64,000 nt of DNA from the NCBI GenBank assembly GCA_017560945.1, contig JAFZDY010000050.1, forward strand, positions 1 through 64,000, in the 5' to 3' direction. The stretch's first letter is position 1. The number at the start of each line of letters is the position of its first letter. Shown piece by piece: positions 1-8,803 of the stretch. The translations under genes and the position numbers were made by a program. The notes below the pieces were generated by a model, which saw nothing but the letters and a program-made list of their open reading frames with translations, did not search any database and was not told the DNA's origin. This DNA comes from Bacteroidaceae bacterium. Its GTDB lineage: Bacteria > Bacteroidota > Bacteroidia > Bacteroidales > Bacteroidaceae.

Positions 1-165
1 AAAAAATAAGCTCCGCAAATTCTCCACGTCAGAAATATGTATCAAAAATATGTGGAAATTTGGGAACCATCAAAAAGCAGCCTGAAAGTGTTAAATTTTA
101 GAATATATTGATAATTAAAGGTTTATGTTTGGTTATTTCTGGTTGTTTTTGGTTGTTTTGGGCTT

Positions 166-483
166 CTAAATACAACCATAGAACGCCTCACCTCCAATAA
201 TCGTCACGGAATTAGGAATAGAGATACTTGTAAGACCTGAACAATCCCAGAACGCACGATATCCAATGCTCGTCACGGTCATAGTCTTTCCCTTATAAGA
301 TACAGTTTCAGGAATAGTGATTTTCCCTGAATATCCAACATATCCATACGTTACTACACAAGTCAAATCTTTTTCGGATAAAATATTATAAAAAACAAAA
401 CCATCCCTAAAATCATAAGCTGATGCACGTGTTCCTACCAACCCAAGTAGAAGACACAAAATAATTAGATGTTTTTTCATCAT
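166..483 (-). CDS. Truncated BspA-type leucine-rich-repeat surface protein
   Basis: A 105-residue secreted protein. Residues 1-22 form a signal peptide (MMKK, then a hydrophobic stretch ending in ARASA-like residues before YDF). Residues 50-105 contain the SIGYRAFWDCSGLTSISIPNSV pattern in part, typical of BspA/Treponema-type leucine-rich repeats (LRR_5), which mediate adhesion in oral and gut Bacteroidota and trichomonads. Family members usually carry many repeats; this one stops in the second repeat (GGEAFYGC then Ile and a stop codon), so it is probably a truncated gene or a remnant. Two adjacent ATG codons are possible starts. The gene is AT-rich and lies 20 bp downstream of the nuclease-like gene on the same strand. 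Confidence 0.65.
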   Translation of the reverse strand: MMKKHLIILCLLLGLVGTRASAYDFRDGFVFYNILSEKDLTCVVTYGYVGYSGKITIPETVSYKGKTMTVTSIGYRAFWDCSGLTSISIPNSVTIIGGEAFYGCI

Positions 484-503
484 GTTAATATTTAGTTATT
501 GTT

Positions 504-1652
504 TTAATGACTTGATTCTGTTTTTTGAATAGATCTTACAAATCTCTTTAACATAACACTTTGGTTATAGTCTTTATGTGTATGTGGTTCCAAAGATTTG
601 ATAAAATCTTCTAATTCGTTATCTTTTTGAGATTTTGGAAGATTTTTTAAATAGTTATAGACATCGCTGTATCTGATTGTCCTCCATTTTCCTCCAGGCT
701 TCAGAGGGATATTATTGTGGTCAGGGAGCAAAAGAATGTAAATAGGATTTTTTTGATAGAATCGAGATTCAGATTTTTTTATTTCTTCTTCTATGATTTT
801 TTCATATTTTGAAAGTTGGTCACCATTTTCCCCGTTTAGATCTGAGAAGATTTTGTTTTCGACAACAAATATATGTTTATTACATTCAACAAGCAAATCA
901 ATGTTTCTCCATTCTCTATAAACTTGTATTACTTGCTCATTCTTACCTTTAAGGCAATTGCAGAATTGTATGAAGAACTCTGGAAATCCCTTGATAAAAT
1001 ACTTGAATGCATCGGAGTAGGACAACTCACGGCCCTCTACGCCATAGACTTCGGCAGGACTTGCAGAGGTGTCACAATTCAAATCAACCCTTGGTAGTGT
1101 GGTGGAAGCACATTCCTCTTCGATAAGTTTCTTTAGATTATCATAGTTTGGATCACCTTCGTAGATGTACTCCCGTAGCTGTTGCGATGGATTGTAGTTA
1201 GTCAATACAGTACCATTCAAACTAGGAGCGGCAGACTGATTGCCATACCAAATGTATAATGGATCATCAGACTTCAGCATAGTGCCGGCTTTGAATGTAG
1301 CGCAGACTTCCTGCTGTTTATTATTGTGCTTAAATATGTTGTAAATAGATTCACCTCCGTACACTGGTATCGGTTTTTCATCCTCTTTATTACTACATAC
1401 TTGTATATCTGATGCGACATTGATAATTTCTAAGGTGCGGGTGGTTTTGTCCGGTCTTCGCACTTGAACGACATATTCCACATTTATATCCGCACGGTTA
1501 AAGACACCATCTTTGCATAGATAGATATATTGGTCGCCGTTATCATCAGAGAACAGATTGATAATCTCATGTCCAATGTTATCTTGGAGATAGTTCCCCG
1601 TGAACATGTGATTCAAAATAATCACATTTTTCTTAATTATGTTCTTTTCCAT
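504..1652 (-). CDS. PD-(D/E)XK nuclease-family protein with an unidentified N-terminal domain
   Basis: 382 residues. The C-terminal half has the layout of PD-(D/E)XK (PDDEXK_4-like) nucleases: D252 in WRNIDLLVE, the E265-N-K267 pair in FVVENKI, and a QLSKYE motif at 279-284 that is usual just after the active site in this family. Residues 1-140 form a separate region with an IGHEIINLF segment near 27-35 and a YIWYG segment near 133-137. I do not recognise it. Proteins of this class occur as solitary restriction or defence-type nucleases and as uncharacterised genes. No methyltransferase, helicase or other defence gene is adjacent, so its role is open. No signal peptide. AT-rich, in keeping with an accessory region. 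The catalytic assignment is from motif reading only. Confidence 0.6.
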   Translation of the reverse strand: MEKNIIKKNVIILNHMFTGNYLQDNIGHEIINLFSDDNGDQYIYLCKDGVFNRADINVEYVVQVRRPDKTTRTLEIINVASDIQVCSNKEDEKPIPVYGGESIYNIFKHNNKQQEVCATFKAGTMLKSDDPLYIWYGNQSAAPSLNGTVLTNYNPSQQLREYIYEGDPNYDNLKKLIEEECASTTLPRVDLNCDTSASPAEVYGVEGRELSYSDAFKYFIKGFPEFFIQFCNCLKGKNEQVIQVYREWRNIDLLVECNKHIFVVENKIFSDLNGENGDQLSKYEKIIEEEIKKSESRFYQKNPIYILLLPDHNNIPLKPGGKWRTIRYSDVYNYLKNLPKSQKDNELEDFIKSLEPHTHKDYNQSVMLKRFVRSIQKTESSH

Positions 1653-1740
1653 ATTTGCTTTTGTTTACAAACACTATTATGCTCGTAAACTCCCAAACCG
1701 AACATTAGTTGTTATGGTATCTTCTCTCATTCACATACAT

Positions 1741-1838
1741 ACAAAAAAAGCGGGGAACTTCTTATCGTACTCGTCCCGCTCTTAGAGGCCTTCGCATTGC
1801 CCATACAGTCTGAACGAGCAACGAAAGAAAGCCCCGCG
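1741..1838 (-). ncRNA. Candidate structured RNA / terminator-like element
   Basis: Outer arms GCGGGG (1750-1755) and CCCCGC (1832-1837) pair. Inside them CGT-a-CTCGT (about 1766-1774) can pair with ACGAG-ca-ACG (1814-1823). Read on the minus strand, the closing arm is followed directly by a run of seven T, as for an intrinsic terminator. That orientation suggests the 3' end of a minus-strand transcript coming from the gene-free region to the right. Structure inferred by eye; no RNA family recognised. Confidence 0.35.
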
Positions 1839-2423
1839 CCGAAATGTATATATGCCTCAAAAGTATCTATACACCGAGACAGTGCATAGATACAATGAGG
1901 GCTATAAACATAACCCCGAGCTATCTACCGCTGCAATGTTCATTGACTGTATTTGGAGTTTGCGAAGTTCCTAAGAGCCAAGAACAAAGCGTTGATAAAC
2001 GCCTTTTCCTATATATGTCTGTTCCCCACCCTGTCCGCCTCTGTAGAGACTTCGGCGCAGAAGAACAAGACAAAAATACAATTTAATTGTGAATTGACAA
2101 TTATGAATTATGATTTATTTTACAAAACATATTGAAAAACAGAAATTCATTTACCATTTACAAATTACAATGTACAATTTATTGGTGAAACTACCATAGA
2201 CGATGGCGATGGACTTTGAAACTGTAGCGATGGAGCATGGAACTGTATGTACCCATGCCTTAGCCTCTGCTGTTATAATTAAGAAGTGTAAAGCTTTTCA
2301 GTGGGACTATCAGAAATGTGTCTATATATAACGTTGGGATGTGGATTGTTCGATGCGCCAATAAATGATTGTCATACTTTTACAAAACTTGATTATCAGA
2401 CAGTTAAATGCCTCTAAAAATCT

Positions 2424-2519
2424 CTTAAGCGTGAGTTCGGTAACGCTTAAGCGTGGGCTTCGTAACTCTTAAGCGTTAGCAACTTATCTCTTAAGCGTTA
2501 TCTGGCTACGCTTAAGAGT
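2424..2519. repeat. 22-bp-period array of CTTAAG-centred palindromes
   Basis: CTTAAGCGT begins at 2424, 2446, 2468 and 2490 (22 bp apart). A fifth unit at 2511 reads CTTAAGAGT, the inverted form of the ACTCTTAAGCGT version. Each unit has the 6-bp palindrome CTTAAG at its core, and the bases between units are not conserved. The period is close to two helical turns. The array lies about 385 bp upstream of the toxin-antitoxin genes. Confidence 0.85.
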
Positions 2520-2617
2520 GGTCGGATTAGGCTTGGGAGATGCTTCATCACGGTTATGAATTCCCCCAAAAACAGTAATGGCTTGAGGGGTAAATTCACG
2601 TTATTCGACATAGGTTT

Positions 2618-2784
2618 TAAAGATACTAATCTTCAAACGATTTGAACCTTTAAAAAAGTTAGTACTACTTCATTGCCCTGAGAAGCAATCTTATTTTGCT
2701 AACGAAGTATATGAAGTATGTGATTGGCGCATTGCAAATGCTTGTGCTCAATACCTTCGCATTTCAAATGCGAAGGGACAAAGT
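2618..2784 (+). repeat. Left ~168-bp direct repeat flanking the toxin-antitoxin pair
   Basis: Almost identical to 3563-3731 in the same orientation. The few differences are a short altered block near the left end, one A in an A-run and one base in the palindrome near the right end. The right end has inverted arms CCTTCGCATTT / AAATGCGAAGG around a single C. The two copies bracket the yoeB-type module. Confidence 0.9.
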
Positions 2785-2846
2785 AATCTTCTGTGTATTT
2801 GATTTTATTACATCGTGGCTTTGCCTGGTTAATTTTTCCATATTAT

Positions 2847-2877
2847 TTTGTTTATTCAGAATTAGTATCTAATTTTG
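2847..2877 (+). promoter_or_regulatory. Bacteroidota-type promoter for the toxin-antitoxin pair
   Basis: TTTG at 2847-2850, exactly 19 bp, then TAATTTTG at 2870-2877, matching the TTTG-N19-TAnnTTTG consensus. The antitoxin ATG is 27 bp downstream of the -7 element. Confidence 0.75.
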
Positions 2878-2904
2878 CAGTTGTAAACCAAAAGCATAGA
2901 AGTT

Positions 2905-3138
2905 ATGACAACTATACAAATGAACGCTGAGATTCTTCGTAACATGAGTATCATTGCTGAAGATGAACGTCTGATGAAACGGGCTGCTAAATATCTGCGT
3001 AAACTTGTTGCAGAGAAGGAAGACCCTACACTTTTCACCAAAGATGAGTTTTTTGCCCGTATCGACAAGGCGAAAGAAGGACCTTCAATGCAGTTTGATA
3101 GTGTAGAAGAACTTGACAAATATATTAGGGAATTATGA
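2905..3138 (+). CDS. Antitoxin of a YoeB-type toxin-antitoxin pair
   Basis: A 77-residue acidic protein that starts MTTIQMNAE and ends with an acidic segment (VEELDKYIREL). It lies directly upstream of the toxin and overlaps it: the antitoxin stop TGA is part of ATGA, which also gives the toxin start. It does not look like classical YefM (no clear Phd/YefM N-terminal fold by eye). It resembles the small antitoxins that Bacteroidales pair with YoeB/RelE toxins. Expected role: bind and neutralise the toxin and, with it, repress the promoter at 2847-2877. It lies inside a pair of ~168-bp direct repeats. Confidence 0.75.
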   Translation: MTTIQMNAEILRNMSIIAEDERLMKRAAKYLRKLVAEKEDPTLFTKDEFFARIDKAKEGPSMQFDSVEELDKYIREL

Positions 3139-3413
3139 ATGCTTATAATGTCATTGTTACAGAGGATGCTCAGCACGACCTCAAAAAACTTCTTTATAGC
3201 GAACAAACAGCTTATAAGAAGGCTTTGAAGTTGATAAAAGAACTTTATGAACATCCTCGTACAGGAACTGGTAAGCCCGAACCTCTCTCTGGAAATCGTG
3301 CTGGTCAATGGAGTCGCCGTATCAGCAAAAAGCATCGGTTGATTTACGAGATTCATGACACGGAAGTCGTGGTGCTCGTACTTACCGCATACGGTCATTA
3401 TGATGATAAATAA
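3135..3413 (+). CDS. yoeB: Txe/YoeB family ribosome-dependent mRNA interferase toxin
   Basis: 92 residues, close to the 84 of E. coli YoeB. Family signatures in order: TGKPEPL (45-51), GQWSRRIS (57-64), HRLIYEI (67-73) and a C-terminal GHYDDK (87-92). By alignment from memory the catalytic residues E46, R65, H83 and Y84 of E. coli YoeB correspond to E49, R68, H88 and Y89, so the toxin looks intact. YoeB binds the ribosomal A site and cleaves mRNA there. Translationally coupled to the antitoxin through the ATGA overlap. Confidence 0.92.
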   Translation: MNAYNVIVTEDAQHDLKKLLYSEQTAYKKALKLIKELYEHPRTGTGKPEPLSGNRAGQWSRRISKKHRLIYEIHDTEVVVLVLTAYGHYDDK

Positions 3414-3562
3414 TTCTTTATTCATTCGATAATCTTTTTCTTTAATTCCTTTATTTGTTCAAAATATTTGCGTTTTCTTTGCGGTTGCTTTTTTACTTGC
3501 CATTTTACGCTCTAAAATTGTGATTTGCTTTTAGAACTTTACAAGATTCCATTCTTTAGGCC

Positions 3563-3731
3563 TAAAGATTAGTATCTTCAAACGATTTGAACCTTTAAAA
3601 AAAGTTAGTACTACTTCATTGCCCTGAGAAGCAATCTTATTTTGCTAACGAAGTATATGAAGTATGTGATTGGCGCATTGCAAATGCTTGTGCTCAATAC
3701 CTTCGCATTTCGAAATGCGAAGGGACAAAGT
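3563..3731 (+). repeat. Right ~168-bp direct repeat with a perfect 24-nt palindrome
   Basis: Second copy of 2618-2784. Near its right end the half-site CCTTCGCATTTC is followed by its exact reverse complement, giving a perfect 24-nt palindrome; the left copy lacks one central base. A smaller inverted pair GCATT-gca-AATGC lies just upstream in both copies. Distance between copies (start to start) is 945 bp. Confidence 0.9.
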
Positions 3732-3782
3732 GAAGCAATTTCACAAATACTTGCAATATCTGACTATACCCTCACAAAAAAA

Positions 3783-3814
3783 AGAAGGACACCTTTTGCG
3801 AAAGGTGTCCTTCT
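3783..3814 (-). terminator. Intrinsic terminator of the nuo operon
   Basis: A perfect 14-bp stem, AGAAGGACACCTTT with its complement around the loop TGCG. On the minus strand it is followed by a run of T (the A-run 3776-3782 on plus). It lies 27 bp past the nuoN stop codon. Confidence 0.9.
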
Positions 3815-3840
3815 CTTATACATATAATCAATGTGTGACT

Positions 3841-5283
3841 TTACATTCCGAAGGCGTAATTTCCAATGGTCTCGTATATTGTGCTGAAGATGCTCAGTAG
3901 TACTATGCCGAGGGTACATGTGACGAGGGCGATGCGGGTGTAGTTGTCGCTACGGAAAGGTGCAATGGGTTGCTCACTCTTGCAGATGTACATGGCCTTC
4001 ACCACACGGAGGTAGTAATAAAGAGACAATACGGTATTCACCAATGCTATGAATACTAACAGATGCCATCCTGCCTGGAAGGCAGATGCAAAGATGAAGA
4101 ACTTAGAGAAGAACCCTGCAAACGGAGGAATACCTGCCAATGAGAAGAGGGAGAGTGTGAGGAGGAATGCGATGCGGGGATTGGTTCCATAGAGTCCGTT
4201 ATAGTCCTCGACATTGAACTTGTGACTACGCAATGCCACGATGGTGATGACCGTGAAGACGGCAAGGTTGGCAAAAAGGTAGATGAGCACGTAGTAGATG
4301 AGCGATGTCATACCCTGTGCTGTACCGCTGATGACGCCCAACATGATGTATCCGGCCTGTGAGATGCTACTGAATGCCATCAGTCGCTTCAGGTTCTCCT
4401 GACGCAGAGCAAAGATGTTGGCCAAGGTGATGGAGGCAATGATGACCCAGTAGAGAACAGTTTGCCAATCTTCGACCATGGGGGCAAACACCTTGTAGAG
4501 CATGGTCATGAGTACAAAGGCTGCTGCGCCCTTGGATACCACACTCAGATAGGCTGTGACGGTACTGGGTGCACCTTGGTACACATCGGCAGTCCACAGG
4601 TGGAAGGGTACAAGCGATATCTTGAAACCAAGTCCTGAGAACAGGAATACAAAGGCTGCAATCTGCAATGGGTTACCATCGATATGAGCGGGCAGGTCGG
4701 TAAAGTAGAGTGTGCCTGTGGTTCCGTAAATCAATGATATGCCATAGAGCAAGAGTCCGCTCGAGAACATGGCAGAAAGTATATACTTCGCTCCAGCCTC
4801 GGCTGAATGGTGACGGTACTTGTCAAAAGCAACCAATGCAGCCATGGGTATGCTGGCTGTTTCGAGGCCAATAAAGAACATCAGGAAGTGGCCTGCACTG
4901 ATCATAAGGTACATACCAAGAAGGGTACAAAGGGTGAGGAAGTAGAACTCGCCCTGCTTGTGTGCTGTATCGGGCAACTTCATCCACTCGTGTGCCATGA
5001 GGAACACTATGAGTGTACCGATACTGAGGATGGACTTGACAATACTCTGAATGGGGGCATTGTGATACATTCCTCCAAAGGCTTCTGCTTCGGGACCGGG
5101 TACAATAGTAATGATAGTGTGCACAAGCAGGAGTGCCACGGGGATGAATGTGTTCAATACCGGTTTACCACCATGCTTATGCGCATCGGGACTAAGGAAA
5201 AGCAGGTCTGCAATAAATAGGATGAGTATGACTGCTATCAACGACAGTTCTTCTTTCAATATAAGAAATTGTGAGTAATCCAT
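3841..5283 (-). CDS. nuoN: NADH-quinone oxidoreductase subunit N
   Basis: 480 residues, almost entirely hydrophobic, about 14 membrane helices. An antiporter-like proton-pumping subunit of the complex I membrane arm. Family features include the long SKFFIF / [12 protein letters not shown] region (about 385-400) and conserved charged residues within helices such as [19 protein letters not shown] near 225-245. It is the last gene of the nuo operon, 29 bp downstream of nuoM, and is followed by a strong intrinsic terminator. Confidence 0.96.
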   Translation of the reverse strand: MDYSQFLILKEELSLIAVILILFIADLLFLSPDAHKHGGKPVLNTFIPVALLLVHTIITIVPGPEAEAFGGMYHNAPIQSIVKSILSIGTLIVFLMAHEWMKLPDTAHKQGEFYFLTLCTLLGMYLMISAGHFLMFFIGLETASIPMAALVAFDKYRHHSAEAGAKYILSAMFSSGLLLYGISLIYGTTGTLYFTDLPAHIDGNPLQIAAFVFLFSGLGFKISLVPFHLWTADVYQGAPSTVTAYLSVVSKGAAAFVLMTMLYKVFAPMVEDWQTVLYWVIIASITLANIFALRQENLKRLMAFSSISQAGYIMLGVISGTAQGMTSLIYYVLIYLFANLAVFTVITIVALRSHKFNVEDYNGLYGTNPRIAFLLTLSLFSLAGIPPFAGFFSKFFIFASAFQAGWHLLVFIALVNTVLSLYYYLRVVKAMYICKSEQPIAPFRSDNYTRIALVTCTLGIVLLSIFSTIYETIGNYAFGM

Positions 5284-5312
5284 AGATTTAATGCTGAATT
5301 ATTAATTATGAA

Positions 5313-6803
5313 TTAAAATTTGGAGGTGAATAGTTCAGTGACTGGTACTACACTGTCGCCAATCATGTCGCTAATCCACCAAGGGGCTATACCGAGTGCG
5401 GCTACACAAGCTATCAATATGATGACTGCTGTACGTTCGTCCCATGTGGCATCGGTGAGTGTGAGATGATGCTTGTTGGTGCATGTGCCGTAGAGAATCT
5501 TTCCGACCAATCGGAGAATATACACGGCAGTGATGACGATGGAGCAGCAGGCAATTACCGTCCATGTGCGATGGAAGGGGTCTGCATGTTGGAATGCTCC
5601 ATTGAATATGGTCATTTCGGCTACGAACCCACTGAGTCCTGGCAAACCAAGGTTGGCAAGTCCTGCAATCACATAGCATACTGCCAGGAAGGGCATCACC
5701 TTCATCAATCCCGACAATTCGCGTATGTCACGTGTGTGAGTACGTCCGTATATCATACCGATGAGGGCAAAGAAGAGTGCTGTCATCAAACCATGTGACA
5801 ACATCTGCAGTACGGCTCCAGTACAAGCGGTACGATTCATCATCAAGATAGCAAACAATACAAGACCGCAGTGGCTCACACTGGAGTATGCGTTGATGTA
5901 CTTGAGGTCGGTCTGTACACAGGCTGAGAAAGCACCATATACTACTGATATGCCTGTGAGTACAAGGAATATCCATCCCAACTCCTCTGCTGCCTGGGGC
6001 ATGAGGTACATGGCAATGCGGAAACAACCATAGCCTCCGAGTTTCATCAATACTCCGGCATGGAGCATACTCACTGCTGTGGGTGCTGAAGCATGACCAT
6101 CGGGGCTCCATGTATGGAAGGGGAACAAGGCTCCCAAAACTCCAAATCCAAGGAATGTCAAGGGGAACCAGATGCGCTGTTGTTCTACGGGGATATTTCC
6201 CTTGGCAGCAATCTCCAAAAGGTTCATAGTATCGGCGCCACTGCCGTAATAGATTCCCAAGATGCCAATCAACAGGAAGGCAGAGCCTCCCATCAACATG
6301 AGGGTAAGTTTCATGGCTGAATACTCCTTCTTACCGCTTCCCCACACTCCAATAAGCAGGTACATGGGAATCAATGCTACCTCGTAGAACATGAACATGG
6401 TAAAGAGGTCTGTACAGATGAAGAAACCGAACACACCCATAGAGAGCAGTGTGTACCACAGGAAATATTCCTTGGTCAATGGTTGCAGCCTCCATGAAGC
6501 GAACACTCCGGTAAATACAATGATGGCAGAGAGCAGTAGCATGGCAACGGATATGCCATCGACACCCACTGAATAACCAATGTGTAATGAAGGATACCAC
6601 ATCACAGAGTCGGTAAAGAGCATCTCTGCTGTATTGCCTGCCGAACGGGCTTGAAGATAGAGGAATGTCAGTACACCGGCTGCAACAAGAAGCATGGAGG
6701 AACCGGTCAACATCACACCACGTATCTGCTTGATGTCACGTGCCAACCATAAAGCACCGAGCATCAGCAAAGGAATGAGTACAAATATACTAAGGTAATT
6801 CAT
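5313..6803 (-). CDS. nuoM: NADH-quinone oxidoreductase subunit M
   Basis: 496 residues, polytopic membrane protein of the Mrp antiporter-like type. Recognisable segments are MFYEVALIPMYLLIG (with the conserved helix Glu), FPFHTWSPDGHASAPTAVSMLHAGVLMK in parts around 228-255, and GLPGLSGFVAEM near 380-391. It translocates protons in the distal membrane arm. It lies between nuoL (12 bp upstream) and nuoN. Confidence 0.96.
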   Translation of the reverse strand: MNYLSIFVLIPLLMLGALWLARDIKQIRGVMLTGSSMLLVAAGVLTFLYLQARSAGNTAEMLFTDSVMWYPSLHIGYSVGVDGISVAMLLLSAIIVFTGVFASWRLQPLTKEYFLWYTLLSMGVFGFFICTDLFTMFMFYEVALIPMYLLIGVWGSGKKEYSAMKLTLMLMGGSAFLLIGILGIYYGSGADTMNLLEIAAKGNIPVEQQRIWFPLTFLGFGVLGALFPFHTWSPDGHASAPTAVSMLHAGVLMKLGGYGCFRIAMYLMPQAAEELGWIFLVLTGISVVYGAFSACVQTDLKYINAYSSVSHCGLVLFAILMMNRTACTGAVLQMLSHGLMTALFFALIGMIYGRTHTRDIRELSGLMKVMPFLAVCYVIAGLANLGLPGLSGFVAEMTIFNGAFQHADPFHRTWTVIACCSIVITAVYILRLVGKILYGTCTNKHHLTLTDATWDERTAVIILIACVAALGIAPWWISDMIGDSVVPVTELFTSKF

Positions 6804-6815
6804 ATCGTTCAGTTA

Positions 6816-8705
6816 TTAGAGTAATAATAGTAAGATTAGAGCCAATGTGCCAAGTAAGAACACGAATACGTATTGTTGAATGCGTCCGCTCTGCAATCCG
6901 CGAATGCTATCGCTCACAGCATTGGCACTCCATGCCAAGAAATCGAAGGTGCCATCTATCACATGACGGTCGAACCAAGCAATAGGGCGGCTGATGCATC
7001 CAAAGATAATCTTGTGTGTGATGAACTGGTAAACCTCATCGAGATAGAAACGATGGTATGCTGCAGTCCAAAGACCATTGAAACGACGTCGCAAAGTATT
7101 GGCCACAGGTTGTTTTTCTCCTTTATATATGTAAGTAGCCAACAGGATAGCTACAACGGCTACAATAATGCTGGTAGTTGCTACTGTCCAATCGAGATGT
7201 ATGTTGTAGGCAGTACCATTGGAACTGGTGAAATGTCCAAAGGGAATAAAACCTGCCACGCATGTGATGGTTGCCAGGAACAACAAGGGGAAACTCATGC
7301 TCAAAGGACTCTCATGTGGAGTGTGAGCAGCATGTAATTCCTTGTTCTCTGTACCCCAGAAGATTCCATAATAGAGACGGAACATATAGAAAGCTGTCAT
7401 ACCTGCAATGGCAGTCATGGCCCATCCTACCACGGGGCTGAACTGGAAACAAGCAGCCAGAATCTCATCTTTAGAGAAGAATCCAGAGAAAGGAGGAATG
7501 CCTGCAATGGCCAAACATGCAATGAGGAATGTCCAATGGGTGATGGGCATGTACTTACGTAAACCGCCCATGGCAGACATCTCGTTGCTATGTACGGCAT
7601 GGATGATGCTACCTGCACCAAGGAAAAGCAATGCCTTGAACATGGCGTGTGTGAAGAGGTGGAACATTGAAGCCATGTAGCCCAATCCTCCGTGATGGGG
7701 ATCACTGGATGTACATACACCCAACGCAACCATCATGAAGCCAATTTGTGAAATGGTAGAGAATGCCAGGACACGCTTGATGTCGCTCTGTACACAAGCT
7801 ACTGATGCTGCATAGAAAGCCGTAAATAGACCTACGTAAGCGACGATGTGCAACACATCGGGTGCATAACCAATAAAGAGCGGGAACATGCGCGCTACCA
7901 AATAGACTCCTGCTACTACCATGGTTGCTGCATGGATAAGTGCCGATACGGGAGTAGGACCTTCCATAGCATCGGGCAACCAAATATGGAGCGGGAACAT
8001 GGCGCTCTTTCCTGCACCACCAATGAACATCAGTCCAAGGGCCAAAGGTATCATTTTGGTAGCCATATCGGGGAGGGTTGCTCCTTCACCGAAGAAACTA
8101 TATGTGCCGGTATAGTAACCATATACAAGAATACCGATAAGGAAACCTAAATCGGCAAAACGTGTGACGATGAATGCTTTCTTTGAAGCGGCTACTGCCT
8201 CGGGTTTTGTATAATAGAAACCTATGAGCAGGTATGAGGATACACCCACCAATTCCCAAAAGAGATACATTTGGAAAATGTTTGTAGCGACAACCAGTCC
8301 CAACATTGACATGGTGAAGAGACTCAAGAAAGCGTAGTAACGCTGGAAACCACGTTCGCCTTTCATGTATCCCATTGAATAGATGTGTACCATCAAACTG
8401 ACGGTGGAGATAACCACCAACATCATCACTGAGATGGGATCGAGCAGGATACCCATATCAATACTCAGTGTCTCAGTGAATGGTAACCATCGGAAATTGT
8501 ATGGTATGAGTGTCTCGTATGTTCCATTGGCCAAACGAGGTGCAGCGAAATACAGCCCTGCAGTAAACCATGACAACAAGGTCACAAGCCCTAAGGAGGT
8601 CGTACCGATAAGACCTGCTATGCGATGGCTCAGCCATTTTCCTCCCAATCCTAATGTAAGGAAAGAGAGCAAAGGAAGTAGAAGTATCAGAATCGTATAT
8701 TCCAT
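6816..8705 (-). CDS. nuoL: NADH-quinone oxidoreductase subunit L
   Basis: 629 residues, normal length for NuoL. It has the antiporter-like core (LFWELVGVSSYLLIGFY, PLHIWLPDAMEGPTPVSAL around 240-260, GIPPFSGFFSKDEI near 400) and a C-terminal extension ending in a hydrophobic helix. In the family this extension includes the long lateral helix that runs along NuoM and NuoN. Proton-pumping subunit at the tip of the membrane arm. About 100 bp separate it from nuoK, the widest gap in the operon. Confidence 0.96.
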   Translation of the reverse strand: MEYTILILLLPLLSFLTLGLGGKWLSHRIAGLIGTTSLGLVTLLSWFTAGLYFAAPRLANGTYETLIPYNFRWLPFTETLSIDMGILLDPISVMMLVVISTVSLMVHIYSMGYMKGERGFQRYYAFLSLFTMSMLGLVVATNIFQMYLFWELVGVSSYLLIGFYYTKPEAVAASKKAFIVTRFADLGFLIGILVYGYYTGTYSFFGEGATLPDMATKMIPLALGLMFIGGAGKSAMFPLHIWLPDAMEGPTPVSALIHAATMVVAGVYLVARMFPLFIGYAPDVLHIVAYVGLFTAFYAASVACVQSDIKRVLAFSTISQIGFMMVALGVCTSSDPHHGGLGYMASMFHLFTHAMFKALLFLGAGSIIHAVHSNEMSAMGGLRKYMPITHWTFLIACLAIAGIPPFSGFFSKDEILAACFQFSPVVGWAMTAIAGMTAFYMFRLYYGIFWGTENKELHAAHTPHESPLSMSFPLLFLATITCVAGFIPFGHFTSSNGTAYNIHLDWTVATTSIIVAVVAILLATYIYKGEKQPVANTLRRRFNGLWTAAYHRFYLDEVYQFITHKIIFGCISRPIAWFDRHVIDGTFDFLAWSANAVSDSIRGLQSGRIQQYVFVFLLGTLALILLLLL

Positions 8706-8803
8706 AATTGTTTATTTATAAATTCATCCTATATTTATTCCCCGTAATTCATTCCTGTATATTACCAAATTATTAGTAAAGGAAAATTGTAACGGGAAAA
8801 ATA

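Larger units (their letters stand above)
1653..2904. other. Gene-free accessory intergenic region (1.25 kb)
   Basis: No convincing gene. It holds, in order: a candidate structured RNA or terminator (1741-1838), dispersed AT-rich repeats of the AATTGTGAATT / ATGAATTATGA kind (2085-2120), a 22-bp-period palindrome array (2424-2519), the left copy of a ~168-bp direct repeat (2618-2784) and the toxin-antitoxin promoter (2847-2877). Short open frames at 1844-2086 and 1953-2135 look like a degraded reading frame split by a frameshift; the second has no ATG. Confidence 0.6.

Noticed and set aside
1844-2135. Two short frames in the gene-free region that could be a small protein gene
   Set aside because: The frame with the better composition has no ATG and is interrupted. 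The other has an ATG but changes character midway. At best a degraded gene.
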